A stretch of DNA of 5,131 nucleotides from JBEAOO01 sp041164825. Its GTDB lineage: Bacteria > Pseudomonadota > Gammaproteobacteria > Burkholderiales > Burkholderiaceae_C. The first letter of the stretch is position 1. Every line of letters starts with the position of its first letter. The notes beneath the pieces are model-generated. The model made no database searches, was not told where the DNA came from, and worked only from the letters and a program-made list of their open reading frames with translations. The stretch spans positions 1-5,131 of the forward strand of contig JBEAOO010000216.1 of the NCBI GenBank assembly GCA_041164825.1. Direction: 5' to 3'. Of the stretch, positions 1-4,703 are shown in pieces. A program made the translations under genes and the position numbers.

Positions 1-121
1 TTACGCTCCACGCTTCCTCCCCACGCTCGGTCGCCCTCACGCAGTTGCGCTTCACTTGCCTCGCTGTGGTCAGCTCAGCCGGGGACTTGCACCCCGAAGA
101 TCGCGCCCATGCTGGGCGCAC
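1..121 (-). mobile_element. Group II intron, class C (IIC), 5' end only; continues past the left edge
   Basis: Read on the minus strand from 121 downward, the sequence begins GTGCG, the 5' consensus of bacterial group II introns. A 6-bp stem with a 5-nt loop follows (103-119), then a GGGG/CCCC stem-loop enclosing TGCAAGT (81-95). Next come the AAGCGCAACTGCGTGAGGG block and the GAGGAAGCG block near the window edge. These elements occur in the same order and at similar spacing in domain I of the Oceanobacillus iheyensis class IIC intron as I remember it (GUGUGCCCGGCAUGGG, AGGGUGAGAGUCCCG, AACGCAAGGGUGUCC, CUGAAGGAAGCGG). Introns of this class are self-splicing ribozymes and usually encode a reverse transcriptase/maturase in domain IV, which here would lie outside the window on the same strand. 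Only the first part of domain I is visible, so whether the intron is complete or active cannot be judged. The match is from memory, not computed. Confidence 0.85.
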
Positions 122-129
122 TGTCCTCC

Positions 130-146
130 GCCGGCCTGCGGCCGGC
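130..146 (-). repeat. Perfect GC hairpin next to the intron; probable insertion target
   Basis: A 7-bp perfect inverted repeat (GCCGGCC / GGCCGGC, loop of 3) ends 8 nt before the intron's first base; the intervening 5' exon reads GGAGGACA. Class IIC introns are known to insert just downstream of stem-loops, usually intrinsic terminators, recognising the hairpin plus a short IBS sequence. The position and orientation fit. There is no T-run after the stem on the minus strand, so I would not call it a working terminator from sequence alone. Confidence 0.6.
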
Positions 147-161
147 TCCTCCTTGACCCGC

Positions 162-187
162 GCAAAGCGAATGCGACACAGCGCGCC
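162..187 (+). repeat. 26-nt repeat, left copy (inverted partner at 5100-5125)
   Basis: This segment starts GCAAAGCGAATGCG and matches the minus-strand reading of 5100-5125 at 23 of 26 positions, including 14 consecutive identities. The two copies face in opposite directions and enclose about 4.9 kb containing all three genes. It could be a dispersed intergenic repeat or an old element end. Confidence 0.55.
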
Positions 188-237
188 CCGACCGGTGGTG
201 GCATGCGACGTCGACGCATGACGCGGCATGTGCAGGG

Positions 238-338
238 GCGGTGATGGGCCGGGCCGATGTGCGCAGGTCAAGGGGGAATGGGCCGACCGAAGGGAGGACC
301 AGGAGGACACGGAGCACATCTGCCCGGCCCATCGCCGC
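238..338. repeat. Long imperfect palindrome with 25-nt arms (possible REP/MITE-like element or structured RNA)
   Basis: Arms 238-262 and 314-338 pair at 23 of 25 positions. One of the two exceptions is a G-T wobble, and the core ATGGGCCGGGC / GCCCGGCCCAT is perfect over 11 bp. The 51-nt loop (263-313) is purine-rich, with repeated GGAGGAC-like words. An RNA from either strand would fold into a long hairpin. The right arm runs directly into the motif that is repeated at 1364-1423. No transposase is visible here, so mobility would have to be supplied in trans. A structured RNA or an attenuator of downstream transcription is equally possible. Confidence 0.7.
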
Positions 339-373
339 GCTCGCGCCGGTCGTCGAACGGGATACCTTTGAAC
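328..373 (+). repeat. Dispersed motif, copy A (direct repeat of 1364-1423)
   Basis: The segment begins CCCATCGCCGC (10/11 matched at 1364-1374) and continues with 340-373, which matches 1390-1423 at 27 of 34 positions, including CTCGCGCC and TCGTCGAACGG. Copy B carries extra bases between the two blocks. Copies A and B have the same orientation and bracket the DUF3047 gene. Both can be read on the minus strand as F-x-G-[IL]-P-F-D-D-x-R-E, but the size difference between copies (1 base here, 15 in copy B, between the blocks) is not a multiple of three. Confidence 0.55.
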
Positions 374-413
374 GACATGGCGCATGAGCGGCTGAGCTGC
401 AGGGGCATCCGCT

Positions 414-436
414 GCTGGCTCAGCCCATGAGCCAGC
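414..436 (-). terminator. Candidate terminator hairpin after the DUF3047 gene
   Basis: A perfect 9-bp stem (GCTGGCTCA / TGAGCCAGC) with a 5-nt loop lies 5 nt beyond the DUF3047 stop codon, the usual place for a terminator. There is no T-tract on the minus strand after the stem. On the plus strand only CCGTTT follows. It may stabilise the 3' end or terminate weakly. Confidence 0.4.
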
Positions 437-441
437 CCGTT

Positions 442-1296
442 TCAGCTGAACCGCAAGTCGCCAAACCAAGCCTCACTGCGCACCTTCAGATCGTCGCTGT
501 CGGTCAACACGCCCACGCCCACAATGCGGCCCGGTTCACCGCCAAACACCTGGCGGTAGTCGTCGATCACGTTGCGGCGGTGCGCGACCCAGCGCCCCGT
601 GTCGCGCGGGCCGCTGTTGACCACCAGGTAGCGGATGCGCCCGCTGCGCGCATAACGGAACACGCTGCCCTCGGCCGCCTCGCCGTCCCACACATACATC
701 AGCAAGGCAAAGGGCAAGGTGTGGCCGGTGAACAGCTCCACCTGCTCGTGAAACATCAGCTCGCGCAGGCTGAGCTGCGACATGTCGCCATCAAACGCCA
801 CGATCACCCGCGCCGGGCAGTCGTCGCGCGCGTCGTCGGCCACGGTGGCCGTGGTGGCAAAGGCGTCCACCCGCCAATCCCAGCTCAGCCAGGGCGTGCG
901 CTGCGGGTCCACATTGACCTCGCAGCGCAAGCCCGACGTGGCGCTGTGGGCCACCGCATGCAGCACGCTCCGCTGGTCGCGGCGCACCACGTCGTAGTCG
1001 GTGGTGGGCAGGTCGCGGCGCATCACATGCGGCTGCCAGGCGGGCGACATCACCAAGCTGTCCGGGCCGGCCGCAAAAGCGGGCACGTTGCGCGGGCGCG
1101 GCGCGGCCGCCTTCGGCGTCATCACGTCATCAGGCGGTGCCCCCGCACATGCGCTCACACACACGCCGAGCGCACCGCGCGCCGCCCAACTGGCCGCATT
1201 CACACACCACTGGCGGCGCTTTGGATTCAATGCCTGGGGCACCAGTGAGCCGAGAGGCGCGGGGCGCAACAGGGGTGCGAAAGTGGGCTGAGACAT
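442..1296 (-). CDS. DUF3047 family protein, predicted lipoprotein (284 aa)
   Basis: The protein matches the DUF3047 pattern as I know it: WLSWDWRVD (about 136-144), a DD-rich stretch leading to PARVIVAFDGD (about 154-171), YVWDG (201-205), YLVVNSG (223-229), HRRNVIDDYRQVFG (239-252), LTDSDDL (264-270) and a closing WFGDLRF (277-283). The family's function is unknown to me; members are typically exported and predicted to be beta-rich. The N-terminus has KRRQW (26-30), a moderately hydrophobic stretch and a lipobox VSAC with Cys50, which suggests a lipoprotein with a possibly Tat-type signal. I chose the ATG at 1296 because it places this signal near the N-terminus. The frame stays open to an ATG at 1479, but that extension crosses repeat DNA. 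No clear Shine-Dalgarno sequence precedes 1296, so the start is less certain than the family call. It is downstream of the two other minus-strand genes, after a 241-base gap. Confidence 0.88.
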   Translation of the reverse strand: MSQPTFAPLLRPAPLGSLVPQALNPKRRQWCVNAASWAARGALGVCVSACAGAPPDDVMTPKAAAPRPRNVPAFAAGPDSLVMSPAWQPHVMRRDLPTTDYDVVRRDQRSVLHAVAHSATSGLRCEVNVDPQRTPWLSWDWRVDAFATTATVADDARDDCPARVIVAFDGDMSQLSLRELMFHEQVELFTGHTLPFALLMYVWDGEAAEGSVFRYARSGRIRYLVVNSGPRDTGRWVAHRRNVIDDYRQVFGGEPGRIVGVGVLTDSDDLKVRSEAWFGDLRFS

Positions 1297-1304
1297 GGCA
1301 TCGC

Positions 1305-1318
1305 AGTCTAGGCAGACT
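1305..1318 (-). promoter_or_regulatory. Small inverted repeat just before the DUF3047 start
   Basis: AGTCT and AGACT flank a 4-nt spacer, and the structure ends 8 nt before the chosen ATG, where a ribosome binding site would normally lie. It could be an operator half-site pair or an mRNA hairpin affecting initiation. The stem is only 5 bp, so chance is possible. Confidence 0.25.
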
Positions 1319-1363
1319 TTGCGAGCGCGGTGTGACAAGACCCCGCGACCAAGCGAGGCGCGC

Positions 1364-1423
1364 CCCATCACCGCCAGACCGTCGAGGCCCTCGCGCCAAT
1401 CGTCGAACGGCAAGCCTTCAAAC
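1364..1423 (+). repeat. Dispersed motif, copy B (direct repeat of 328-373)
   Basis: This is the same motif as at 328-373: CCCATCACCGC at 1364-1374, then 1390-1423 matching copy A at 27 of 34 positions. It lies upstream of the DUF3047 gene, so that gene sits between two directly repeated copies about 1.0 kb apart. It is read through by the open frame that extends the DUF3047 gene upstream, which is one reason I reject the longer start. Confidence 0.55.
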
Positions 1424-1537
1424 CAAAAGCGACCGCAGACCCAGCGCCGTAACCCGCCAAAAACCGAACGCCCCGCCACGGTGACCTTGCACTTTTGAAC
1501 GCCAGTCCGTGCCAGCGACTGTGGCAGCGCAAGACGC

Positions 1538-1765
1538 TCAGTCGAGCGGCGCGTAGTCGCTCACCACCGAGAAATCGGCGTGGCGCTCAATGGTCAGGTC
1601 GACCCGCTGGCCGGGCTGCAAGGCGGCCAAGCCGGAGCCCTGCGTGCTCTTGGTCACGGCCCAAGACCGGCGGGCATCGTCCGACAGGTAGGCCAAGCCC
1701 AGTTGAGGCAAGACCTCATCCACGGTGGCAGTGACATGCATCGAAGGCTGGCTCGGATGGATCAT
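1538..1765 (-). CDS. Small conserved-looking protein of unknown function (75 aa), OB-fold-like
   Basis: The ATG at 1765 is preceded by AGGAG with a 7-nt spacer, which makes it the preferred start over an in-frame ATG 11 codons upstream. The protein has no signal peptide or membrane segment and is probably cytoplasmic. It reads as alternating beta-strand-like segments: HVTATVDEV, LGLAYLSDD, RSWAVTKS, a turn GSGLAAL, then PGQRVDLTIERH and FSVVSDYAPLD. The L-x-P-G-Q-x-V-x-L-x-I spacing before a final strand resembles cold-shock/S1-type OB folds, but the RNA-binding aromatic motifs of cold-shock proteins (KGFGFI, VFVH) are absent, so nucleic-acid binding is only a guess. The good ribosome binding site and sensible codon use argue for a real gene. 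It lies 201 bases after the lyase stop and 241 bases before the DUF3047 gene. I do not recognise a named family. Confidence 0.8.
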   Translation of the reverse strand: MIHPSQPSMHVTATVDEVLPQLGLAYLSDDARRSWAVTKSTQGSGLAALQPGQRVDLTIERHADFSVVSDYAPLD

Positions 1766-1772
1766 GGGAGGG

Positions 1773-1777
1773 CTCCT
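1773..1777 (-). promoter_or_regulatory. Ribosome binding site of the 75-aa gene
   Basis: AGGAG on the minus strand, 7 nt before the ATG at 1765. It decides the start in favour of the 75-residue protein rather than an 86-residue version. Confidence 0.75.
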
Positions 1778-1846
1778 GTGGGATGTGACGAAAAGCACGT
1801 TACTTTAGGCCGAATCACCGCGCACATCCGGGAAAACACCAGGAAT

Positions 1847-1861
1847 CGACTGTTTTAGTCG
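1847..1861. promoter_or_regulatory. 5-5-5 inverted repeat in the AT-richer gap upstream of the small gene
   Basis: CGACT and AGTCG flank a 5-nt GTTTT spacer. It lies in the relatively AT-rich part of the 201-base gap between the lyase stop and the small gene, about 80 nt upstream of the latter's start. It could be an operator. No T-run follows on either strand, so a terminator is unlikely. Confidence 0.25.
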
Positions 1862-1942
1862 GGGAAATTCTTCTTCGTGGTGCGCAGCGAGCGGTGCAAC
1901 GCACATCGTTGGTGCTTTTCTGGCGCCCTGTTGGTGCTCAAA

Positions 1943-1968
1943 GAGTGCCTGGCCGGCAAGAGGCACTC
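1943..1968 (-). terminator. Candidate hairpin at the lyase gene's stop codon
   Basis: A perfect 8-bp stem (GAGTGCCT / AGGCACTC) with a 10-nt loop overlaps the TGA stop and is followed on the minus strand by only TTTG. The placement suits an intrinsic terminator, but the short T-tract makes it a weak one. A partial read-through hairpin or mRNA 3'-end stabiliser is an alternative. Confidence 0.4.
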
Positions 1969-4690
1969 AAGGCTGAAAGCCTGCCGCCCCCAAAGCAAAG
2001 CTGCTGCCGTTGGCATAGCGCACCCGCACCGACGCACCGTCGGCCGCCCAAGTGACGCTGGGCAGGGTTTCGCTGCAATCCTCGCGCACGACGGTCAGCG
2101 CGTCGAAGGTGGTGACGGCGCTGGCGCTGGAGAGGGTCAGGTGCTCGTGGGCGCGGTAGCTTCGCGTGGGCAGCACCTCCACCCCGTCGAGGTCGAGAAA
2201 CTGGCTGCTTTGCCGGCGCGCCAACACAGCGCCATCGCGTGTCACCACGTTCAAGCACACCTGAGCAGCGGCATTGGCGGTGCGCAGGCCGCCGTCGCTG
2301 GTGGGCGTCCAGGCGCCCACCGAATGAAAGTTGAGCTCGTAGGTGCGCGGCGTGGCGCTGCTGCTGGCGCTGTCGAGCACAAAGGCCATGCGCCGCGCCT
2401 TGTCGTAGGCCACGCTGCGCTGGTAGCGGTCGAGCAAGGCGGTCTGCGGCACGTCCCAGCGCACCGTGCGGTAGGCCGCGGTGAGGTCGGCGCTGGCACC
2501 GGCGCGGTCGCCATCCACCCGAAAACCCAGCAGCTGCGCGGGTGCTGCCATGGTTTGCGCCACGGTTTTGCGGGCCGTGGTTTCGTCCAGCGCCTGGCCC
2601 AGGCCGCCGTCCACCGTGAGTGCGTTTTTGGCTTTGGTGTGGCGGGCGTAGCGGCTGTGGTGCTCCGAGCCGTAGTAGTCGTAGTAGCCGCTGTTGACGA
2701 TCAGCGGCAAGCCGCCGGCCGAGAACACGAACGAGCCGTTGTCGGCCATCGAGTGGTTGTAGGTGCCAAAACGCGAGGCGCGGAAATACAGGCTGCTGCG
2801 CGTGGGCGAGGCCACATCGGAGTGCATGGCCACCAGGCCGGCATCGGGAAACACCGCCGCGTCGGGCAGCGCGGCCGGCTTGGCGGTCACCGTGTCTTCG
2901 GGCGGGCTCAGCAGCCACAGGGGCTCCTGCAGCGTGGCGGTCGATTGGGTGGGGTGGCTACCCCACAACCAGGCGGCCACATCGCGGCCCACGCCGGCCG
3001 GCAACACCGCGGCAAAAAAGCGCGACACCGTGGCGTGGAACTCGTGCATGTAGGCATAGCGCCAGTCCGAGGCATCGCCAAACAGCGCAATGCCCATGTT
3101 GGGCTGCGCGCCGGCCAGCGAGGGCGGCGGCGTCAACATGGCCTGCCACAGCGGGCTGTTGCGCACCACCGCGCGCTGCGCCACCGGGGCGCCGGCCACA
3201 TTGGCCATCACCACCAGCGCGGGCTGCACCGTCACCAGGTTGAACCAGCCGTAGGCGTGGCCGTTGCCGTCGGAGCCGTCTTGCTCGCCCCACACCAGCA
3301 TATTGGGCACAAACCAGCGGAAGTACTCGGCCGCCATCGCGTCAAAGGCCGCGCTGCTGCCGGCCATCAGCAGCGTGGCAGCGGCGGCGAAACCCGCGCC
3401 GGTGACGCCGTGCGAGTCGTACGGCAAGCGGCCGGTGCGCAATGACGCAAACGAGCCGTCGTACTGCTGCTGCACACGTTGCGCCACGCGGGTTTCGATC
3501 AGCGTGCGCTCGATGGCGCTGAGCTGGTCAAACAGCAGGTCGTAGCCCGAGGCCAGGGCGTAAAAAATCTCGCGGTTGGCCTGGTCTTGCAGGGCCTCCG
3601 AGGTCATGCCCGCCGGATCCCAGCTGGCCAGGTGGCGCAGGCGGCGCAGCGCCTCGTCGCGCAAAGCGGTGTTGCGCGAGATCTGGGCCAGCAGCGCCAG
3701 CCGCGTGACGCTTTGGCCCAGCGTGGTGGCCGTGTTGGCGACGTCGTTGTTGTAGAGGTTGAGCGCATCGGCGCTGCCCAGGCTGGCCTGGGTTTGCACG
3801 GCGGGCTCGGCCGGCAGCGCCGCACCCACCAGGCCCTGCGCAGCGCTGAGCCAGCTGCTGTAGAGCGCATGGCGCAAGCCACTGGGGCGGGTGGCACTGC
3901 TCACGGCGGCCTGCCACACCGCCGCCTCGGGCAGCAAACGCGGGTGCGCCTTGCCACGGGCGTTGGCCAGCGCGGTGCTGGGGCTGGGCAGGCTGAGCGG
4001 CCAGGCTTCGGCACCTATGCGAAAACGCCGCTCCTGCGACACCGCATCGGGCCCCGCGCTGCTGGTGATGGCCACGCGCCAGCGGTAGTCACCGGCGGGC
4101 AACGGCGCCGTCAAGTGCAGGTAGGGCACGCTGCTGCTGAGCGCCGTGACGGTGGCGCCCGCGGCAGTGAGCAAGGTGAAGCGGTAGACCGCGCCGCTGG
4201 CGGGCGAGGGGTGCACCGGCCAGACAAAACTCGGCGCGTTGTCGGCCACCACCAGGCAGTCGCGCGGGGTGATGCGGCGGGTGTAGGTCGCCCCACTGGT
4301 GCTCATCCAATCGGCCGTGGTCGATGGCGCGCAGTGCAGGCTGAGGGTGCTGTTGTCGAAGGTGGTGGCCGTGGTGGTGGGCGCAACGGTGGCTGAGGCG
4401 TCGCCGCCCGTGTTCGTCACCGGGGCGGCGCTGCTGGGCACATCGGCACTGCCGCTGCTGGCCAGCCCGCCCGACGCGGCCGATGCCGCTGCCGCGCCTT
4501 GGGTCACTGCGGTGCCGGAGCCGGTGCCGGTGGGCGTGCCCGGGATCGTGTACAGGATCGGCTGCGTGGGATCGGCCCCGCCGCCACCGCAGCCACTCAC
4601 GCCCGCCCCCACACCCGCCCCCACACCCGCCCCCACACCCGCGCCCGCGACACACACCCAGGCGACACTCGCCCAACGATCCCACGCCAT
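1967..4690 (-). CDS. Heparinase II/III superfamily polysaccharide lyase, DUF4962-like, predicted lipoprotein (907 aa)
   Basis: Lyases of this superfamily cleave uronic-acid-containing polysaccharides by beta-elimination; the substrate here cannot be told from sequence. From the ATG at 4690, residues 1-34 form a signal peptide with lipobox VSGC (Cys34), rich in Gly-Ala-Gly-Val repeats. Residues 35 to about 125 are a Ser/Thr/Ala/Gly linker. About 140-230 form an Ig/FnIII-like N-terminal part of DUF4962 type (DNAPSFVWPV at 150-159, PLPAGDYRWRV at 196-206). HPRLLP (249-254) opens an alpha-helical toroid holding YDSHG (His427) and GHAYGWFN (Tyr480), candidates for the catalytic His/Tyr of this fold. 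About 615-907 form the beta-sandwich heparinase II/III domain: NHSMADNGSF (646-654), GYYDYYGS, TKAKNALTVDGGLGQ (685-699). With Gly rather than Asp at +2, outer-membrane sorting is plausible. The start is supported by GGGAGG 7 nt upstream. The frame stays open to 5116, but the N-terminus at 4690 makes better biological sense. It is the first of three minus-strand genes, with the next start 201 bases downstream. Confidence 0.9.
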   Translation of the reverse strand: MAWDRWASVAWVCVAGAGVGAGVGAGVGAGVSGCGGGGADPTQPILYTIPGTPTGTGSGTAVTQGAAAASAASGGLASSGSADVPSSAAPVTNTGGDASATVAPTTTATTFDNSTLSLHCAPSTTADWMSTSGATYTRRITPRDCLVVADNAPSFVWPVHPSPASGAVYRFTLLTAAGATVTALSSSVPYLHLTAPLPAGDYRWRVAITSSAGPDAVSQERRFRIGAEAWPLSLPSPSTALANARGKAHPRLLPEAAVWQAAVSSATRPSGLRHALYSSWLSAAQGLVGAALPAEPAVQTQASLGSADALNLYNNDVANTATTLGQSVTRLALLAQISRNTALRDEALRRLRHLASWDPAGMTSEALQDQANREIFYALASGYDLLFDQLSAIERTLIETRVAQRVQQQYDGSFASLRTGRLPYDSHGVTGAGFAAAATLLMAGSSAAFDAMAAEYFRWFVPNMLVWGEQDGSDGNGHAYGWFNLVTVQPALVVMANVAGAPVAQRAVVRNSPLWQAMLTPPPSLAGAQPNMGIALFGDASDWRYAYMHEFHATVSRFFAAVLPAGVGRDVAAWLWGSHPTQSTATLQEPLWLLSPPEDTVTAKPAALPDAAVFPDAGLVAMHSDVASPTRSSLYFRASRFGTYNHSMADNGSFVFSAGGLPLIVNSGYYDYYGSEHHSRYARHTKAKNALTVDGGLGQALDETTARKTVAQTMAAPAQLLGFRVDGDRAGASADLTAAYRTVRWDVPQTALLDRYQRSVAYDKARRMAFVLDSASSSATPRTYELNFHSVGAWTPTSDGGLRTANAAAQVCLNVVTRDGAVLARRQSSQFLDLDGVEVLPTRSYRAHEHLTLSSASAVTTFDALTVVREDCSETLPSVTWAADGASVRVRYANGSSFALGAAGFQP
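4602..4648 (-). repeat. 12-bp tandem repeat inside the lyase signal peptide
   Basis: The unit CCCGCCCCCACA (plus strand) occurs three times without change (4602-4637), followed by a degenerate fourth copy. On the minus strand each unit encodes Val-Gly-Ala-Gly, giving the repeated stretch around residues 18-31, directly before the lipobox. Because 12 is a multiple of 3, copy-number slippage would change the signal peptide length by four residues without breaking the frame. Confidence 0.85.
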
Positions 4691-4697
4691 GTCCGAT

Positions 4698-4703
4698 CCT
4701 CCC
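4698..4703 (-). promoter_or_regulatory. Ribosome binding site of the lyase gene
   Basis: GGGAGG on the minus strand with a 7-nt spacer to the ATG at 4690. Together with the signal peptide and lipobox immediately after, it favours this start over the ATG at 5116, which has no comparable site. Confidence 0.75.

Larger units (their letters stand above)
122..441. other. Gene-free, repeat-rich intergenic stretch
   Basis: I find no convincing gene in these 320 bases. They hold the intron's target hairpin, a 26-nt repeat shared with the right end of the window, a 6-bp inverted repeat CATGCG/CGCATG around ACGTCGA (202-220), a roughly 100-bp imperfect palindrome, a motif repeated upstream of the DUF3047 gene, and a hairpin after the DUF3047 stop. 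Open frames across it on both strands are short, arginine- and proline-rich, and lack ribosome binding sites. They look like readings of repeat DNA. Confidence 0.6.
1297..1537. other. Intergenic region between the small gene and the DUF3047 gene
   Basis: These 241 bases contain copy B of the dispersed motif and the short inverted repeat before the DUF3047 start. There is also a weak pair of overlapping stems just after the small gene's stop (CAGTC/GACTG at 1503-1521; TGCCA/TGGCA at 1510-1526). I see no convincing sigma-70 promoter. TTGTCA on the minus strand resembles a -35 box, but its best -10 partner, TAGACT, is 22 nt away. Confidence 0.4.

Noticed and set aside
56..332. Short overlapping frames on both strands across 56-332
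   Set aside because: They cross the group II intron boundary and the palindrome and have compositions typical of translated repeat or RNA DNA.
268..378. 36-codon frame on the minus strand (MSFKGIPFDD start)
   Set aside because: No ribosome binding site; the recognisable part belongs to the repeated motif, whose second copy differs by indels that break the frame.
427..1248. 273-codon open frame on the plus strand
   Set aside because: Antisense to the DUF3047 gene, with His/Ala/Arg-rich sequence typical of an opposite-strand shadow.
1780..1860. Sigma-70 promoter for the small gene (TAAAGT as -10 on the minus strand)
   Set aside because: TAAAGT matches only 4 of 6 consensus bases and no acceptable -35 lies at 16-18 nt.
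1938..2918. 326-codon frame on the minus strand overlapping the lyase
   Set aside because: It is another frame within the lyase gene, Arg/Gly/Pro/Ala-rich, whereas the lyase frame carries clear domain motifs throughout.
1877..3445. 522-codon open frame on the plus strand
   Set aside because: It lies antisense to the lyase gene, is His/Gly/Ala/Arg-rich without recognisable domains, and reflects the high GC content of the opposite strand.
3479..4396. 305-codon open frame on the plus strand
   Set aside because: Antisense to the lyase gene; low-complexity Gly/Arg/Gln composition and no ribosome binding site or family resemblance.
4602..4648. Possible CRISPR or longer satellite array
   Set aside because: The units are contiguous 12-mers without spacers and lie inside a coding frame.
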